A DNA stretch of 64,000 nt from Paragorgia papillata (taxonomy: Eukaryota; Cnidaria; Anthozoa; Scleralcyonacea; Coralliidae): contig JAWNZC010000111.1 of the NCBI GenBank assembly GCA_035771165.1, positions 62,001-126,000 on the forward strand. Reading direction: 5' to 3'. Below, piece by piece: positions 61,702 through 64,000 of this stretch. Numbering within the stretch: the stretch's first letter is position 1; the number at the start of each line of letters is the position of its first letter. The translations under genes were made by a program, and so were the position numbers. The notes below the pieces were generated by a model. That model had not been told where the DNA came from. It saw nothing but the letters and a program-made list of their open reading frames with translations, and did not search any database.

Positions 61702-63017
61702 GAATGCCGAGGGAGAATCCAGGCTGAGTACCCCATCTACTTACCTGACTCTGGACTTTTTACACGCAAACTTGTACAGCGTGAGCACGTGACTACCCTA
61801 CACAGAGGAATTGGCTTAACCATGGCGAAGGTTCAAGAAAGGTATTGGGTGCCTCGCCTACGTCAACTCGCCAGGGGATTACGGAAGAAGTGCTGGGGAT
61901 GTAAGATATTCCAAGTCGCGGCGGTGAAATGTCCTCCTCCAGGTCTTCTACCGAAAGCAAGGACCGAGGGAACCACACCCTTCAAGGTAATCCGTGTAGA
62001 CTTTGCTGGTCCGTTAAAGTACCACAGCAAGGGAAATGGGGGGAAGAAAGCTTAGGTTGTTTTGTACTCCTGCAGCTTAATATGGGGAGTATTTCTTGAG
62101 TTGTTTCCCAGTCTGGAGACCAAGGAGTTCATCAAGAGCTTCAAACGCCTAATAGCGAGGAGGGGGAGACCGTCAAAGGTCTATTCGGACAACGGGTCGT
62201 CCGTTATAGCAGCAGCCAAGTGGTTGAAGAAGGTGCGCAAGGACGAGAAGCTGAACGAGCTTCTCTGCAACCAGTCCATCACTTGGCAGTTTAATCTCAG
62301 TCGCGCCCCATGGTGGGGCGGACAATTCGAACGTCTAATAGGATTGATGAAGGGAGCCTTCTACAAGACCGTAGGAGGTGGGCTGCTTATGTGGGATGAG
62401 CTAAGTGAAGTTCTACCCGACATCGAAGTAACCATCAACAACCGACCGTTGAGTTACCTAGAAGAAGACGTACAACTGCCAACGTTAACACCAAATTCAC
62501 TGCTCTTCATCAATGCGAACAACATGCCAGAACTTCAACCGTACCATCAAGAGGAAAAGGATTTAAGAAAACGAGCCAAGTTTCTGAAGACGAAAGACGC
62601 GATGTGGCGTCGTTGGACGACAGAGTACCTGACAGCACTGAGAGAGCACCACCGCCTAAAGCACGATGGAGATGGAAATCACCTTGCTGTAGGCGATGTC
62701 GTAATTATCAAGTCGACCGAGGAAATCGCAACCAATGGCCACTCGGAATTGTCAAGCATTTAATAGTTGGACGAGATGGCATCGTACGTGGGGCTACACT
62801 CAGAGCTGGTACGAACCACATGGAGAGAGCAGTCCAACATTTGTACCCATTAGAGCTGTCGTGCGACGCAGACGTGAAGGCAGAAGATGTACAAAAGGAG
62901 GTACCGGTCTCGACAACTCTTGATCCAGATGCGTCAGTGTTTAGGCATAGACGTGATGCCGCAGTAGCAGCTGAAATGCGCGTGCAAGAGGTCTTGAACG
63001 ATGAACAACAAGGTTGA
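61702..63017 (+). pseudogene. int: BEL-2 integrase and DUF5641-type tail
   Basis: Pieces: 61720-62055 with the zinc region (THVTTLHRG-like HH, KKCWGCKIF) and the first catalytic Asp (VIRVDFAGPL); 62062-62763 with the second Asp (KVYSDNGSSVI) and the Glu (WWGGQFERLIGLMKG); and 62700-63017 with the DUF5641-type end (WPLGIVKHLIVGRDGIVRGA). Breaks are an in-frame TAG at 62053-62055 and a one-base shift near 62730. The triad residues survive, so the damage is limited to frame breaks. Confidence 0.8.
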
Positions 63018-63134
63018 ACATTTTGAACATTGCTACTATTCGAATGAGAAGCAATGAACTCTATTATTACGAATTTGTTTGTTTTGTTTTGTTTGCATGA
63101 GAGTCAGTTCCACATACATATGCCTCGTCAACGA

Positions 63135-63150
63135 GTCATATAGGGGAGTG
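63135..63150 (+). promoter_or_regulatory. Polypurine tract of BEL-2
   Basis: AGGGGAG directly before the 3' LTR, in the position where plus-strand synthesis is primed. Confidence 0.6.
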
Positions 63151-63387
63151 TGTCGGAAACTGCACGACCATTAACTAATTAATACAACCGGATGTCTACG
63201 AACTTCATCATGAATAACGCATCAGTTACACTAATGCATATTTTTGTAATGTGAGTCTCAAATTAGGTGGCTTGGGAGTCTGATTTGGGTGATAGCAAGC
63301 TTCGTTAGTTTTTGTGTATTGTGAGCGTTCAGAGAGTAAATAAATCGGTGAGTAATTTAGGAAACGTGTTACATTACGTTTTCGAAA
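63151..63387 (+). repeat. BEL-2 3' LTR
   Basis: 237 bp, starts TGTCGGAAACTGCACGACC, ends TTTTCGAAA, followed by the TGAC duplication. It has four extra T against the left LTR (near 63241-63246). Confidence 0.9.
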
Positions 63388-63540
63388 TGACTGCGTCGAA
63401 GAACTTCTTCGCCGAATTTCTCTTTCTTACATTTCTTCTATCTTCGTCATGGTTGTATATTACTGATTCTTCCTTAACTCTACGTTCCTTTTTTATTTGC
63501 GTGTCACAGTTGTCGAACGTGTCTGGAACATCTCACTTGA
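63388..63540 (-). pseudogene. Older retroelement Gag remnant, part 2 (upstream of BEL-2)
   Basis: On the minus strand an open, charged reading (DTQIKKERRVKEESVIYNHD, then NSAKKFFDAV) leads in frame into the Gag remnant on the other side of BEL-2 once one copy of the 4-bp duplication is discounted. This supports BEL-2 having landed inside this gag. Confidence 0.45.
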
Positions 63541-64000
63541 TTTCTTGGCAATATTCGCCCAAATGAATTCCTGTTTCACTCTGCTACTGTCAACCTATTT
63601 TGACTGTTGTGGACTCTTCGCAACAAATGGAATGCTGACACTAAAAGACTGAAATTGTTTTCTTCTGTACTACTTAAAAATAACGAAAAAATAAACGAAA
63701 AAAGAAGTCAAAATAGGTGTTCTAAATACGTCCTGTCTACTTTACATCCATACCGTATACTTTTGTATAAAATCAACACCTAACATCTTAGCTGTGATCC
63801 GTGGTCTGAACTGTGTCGTTGGCGGCTGGTTGGAGTGTCTTTGATATGCCTCGACACGGCCACGTTGATCTGCATCCTTCGCAATTCAGCCACTGGCTGC
63901 AAGTAAGGATGATTAGCCCCCAGTCCTTTATCCTCCTTTATCTGTACATACTATATATTAACTCTTGTAAACTATATATTAACTCTTGTAAACCACCACC
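63541..64000. other. No gene seen; short tandem repeat at the window end
   Basis: No supportable ORF. A 21-bp unit (ACTATATATTAACTCTTGTAA) occurs twice at 63950-63991. Confidence 0.5.

Larger units (their letters stand above)
41362..63387 (+). mobile_element. BEL/Pao LTR retrotransposon BEL-2, interrupted
   Basis: The LTRs are at 41362-41594 and 63151-63387; internal domains run in BEL/Pao order on the plus strand. The element proper is about 5.8 kb; 44812-61016 is a later LINE insertion that itself holds a Polinton. The target duplication is TGAC. The LTRs differ by about eight substitutions and one 4-bp indel, so BEL-2 is clearly older than BEL-1. Nearly every coding block carries frameshifts or deletions. 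Confidence 0.9.

Overview
This window looks like a gene-poor, transposon-saturated stretch of an early-branching animal genome. An anthozoan cnidarian (coral or anemone type) is the best guess, but a sponge or mollusc cannot be excluded from the sequence alone. The reasons are the mix of element types: BEL/Pao retrotransposons with DUF1759/DUF1758/DUF5641-type domains, Penelope-like elements with GIY-YIG endonucleases and hammerhead motifs, a CR1-type LINE with an esterase domain and an ATTG tail, a Helitron carrying an RPA-like gene, a Polinton/Maverick, and GT-AG introns. No clear single-copy host gene was recognised. Most coding regions are broken remnants.

Layout, left to right. 1-5.8 kb: the 5' part of a Helitron on the minus strand, cut by the window edge (RPA1-like gene, C76/OTU-like peptidase-like gene with a 45-bp VNTR, broken Rep-helicase). 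6.9-10.7 kb: two Penelope-like elements on the plus strand. 10.7-15.1 kb: remnants of a FEN/PIN-like repeat-family gene and of a P-element-like transposase. 16.2-19.6 kb: an unknown small ORF and a RecQ-type helicase pseudogene. 20.3-32.9 kb: a DUF6589-type gene on the minus strand, split by a young BEL/Pao element (BEL-1, 23205-30529, 383-bp LTRs with two differences noticed); a 1.46-kb direct duplication sits on both sides of BEL-1. 32.9-37.8 kb: a ten-exon minus-strand gene with a DDE-like triad and zinc fingers. 37.8-40.1 kb: no gene seen. 40.1-63.5 kb: a nest four levels deep. An old retroelement gag (minus) was hit by BEL-2 (41362-63387, TGAC target duplication), BEL-2 was hit by a CR1-type LINE (44812-61016), and the LINE was hit by a Polinton (45137-57641, CACATG target duplication, 376-bp terminal inverted repeats that look identical).

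The Polinton is the most interesting object. It is about 12.5 kb and most of its genes look intact. It encodes a DDE integrase and a protein-primed PolB, a ConA-like lectin-type protein, two or three small membrane proteins, a trio of related small proteins carrying a PriCT-2-like module, and several unknown ORFs. I could not recognise a major capsid protein, a packaging ATPase or an Ulp1-type protease. Most genes start a few bases after a TATAATAAAAGG-like motif. Four genes or gene pairs end at a strong hairpin of the type TTTCTAAGA-loop-TCTTAGAAA, which resembles the hairpin 3'-end signals known from mimiviruses and virophages.

Limits: everything is read by eye. Family names rest on motif recognition, not searches. 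Several frameshifts lie in homopolymer runs, so some breaks may be assembly errors rather than true mutations.
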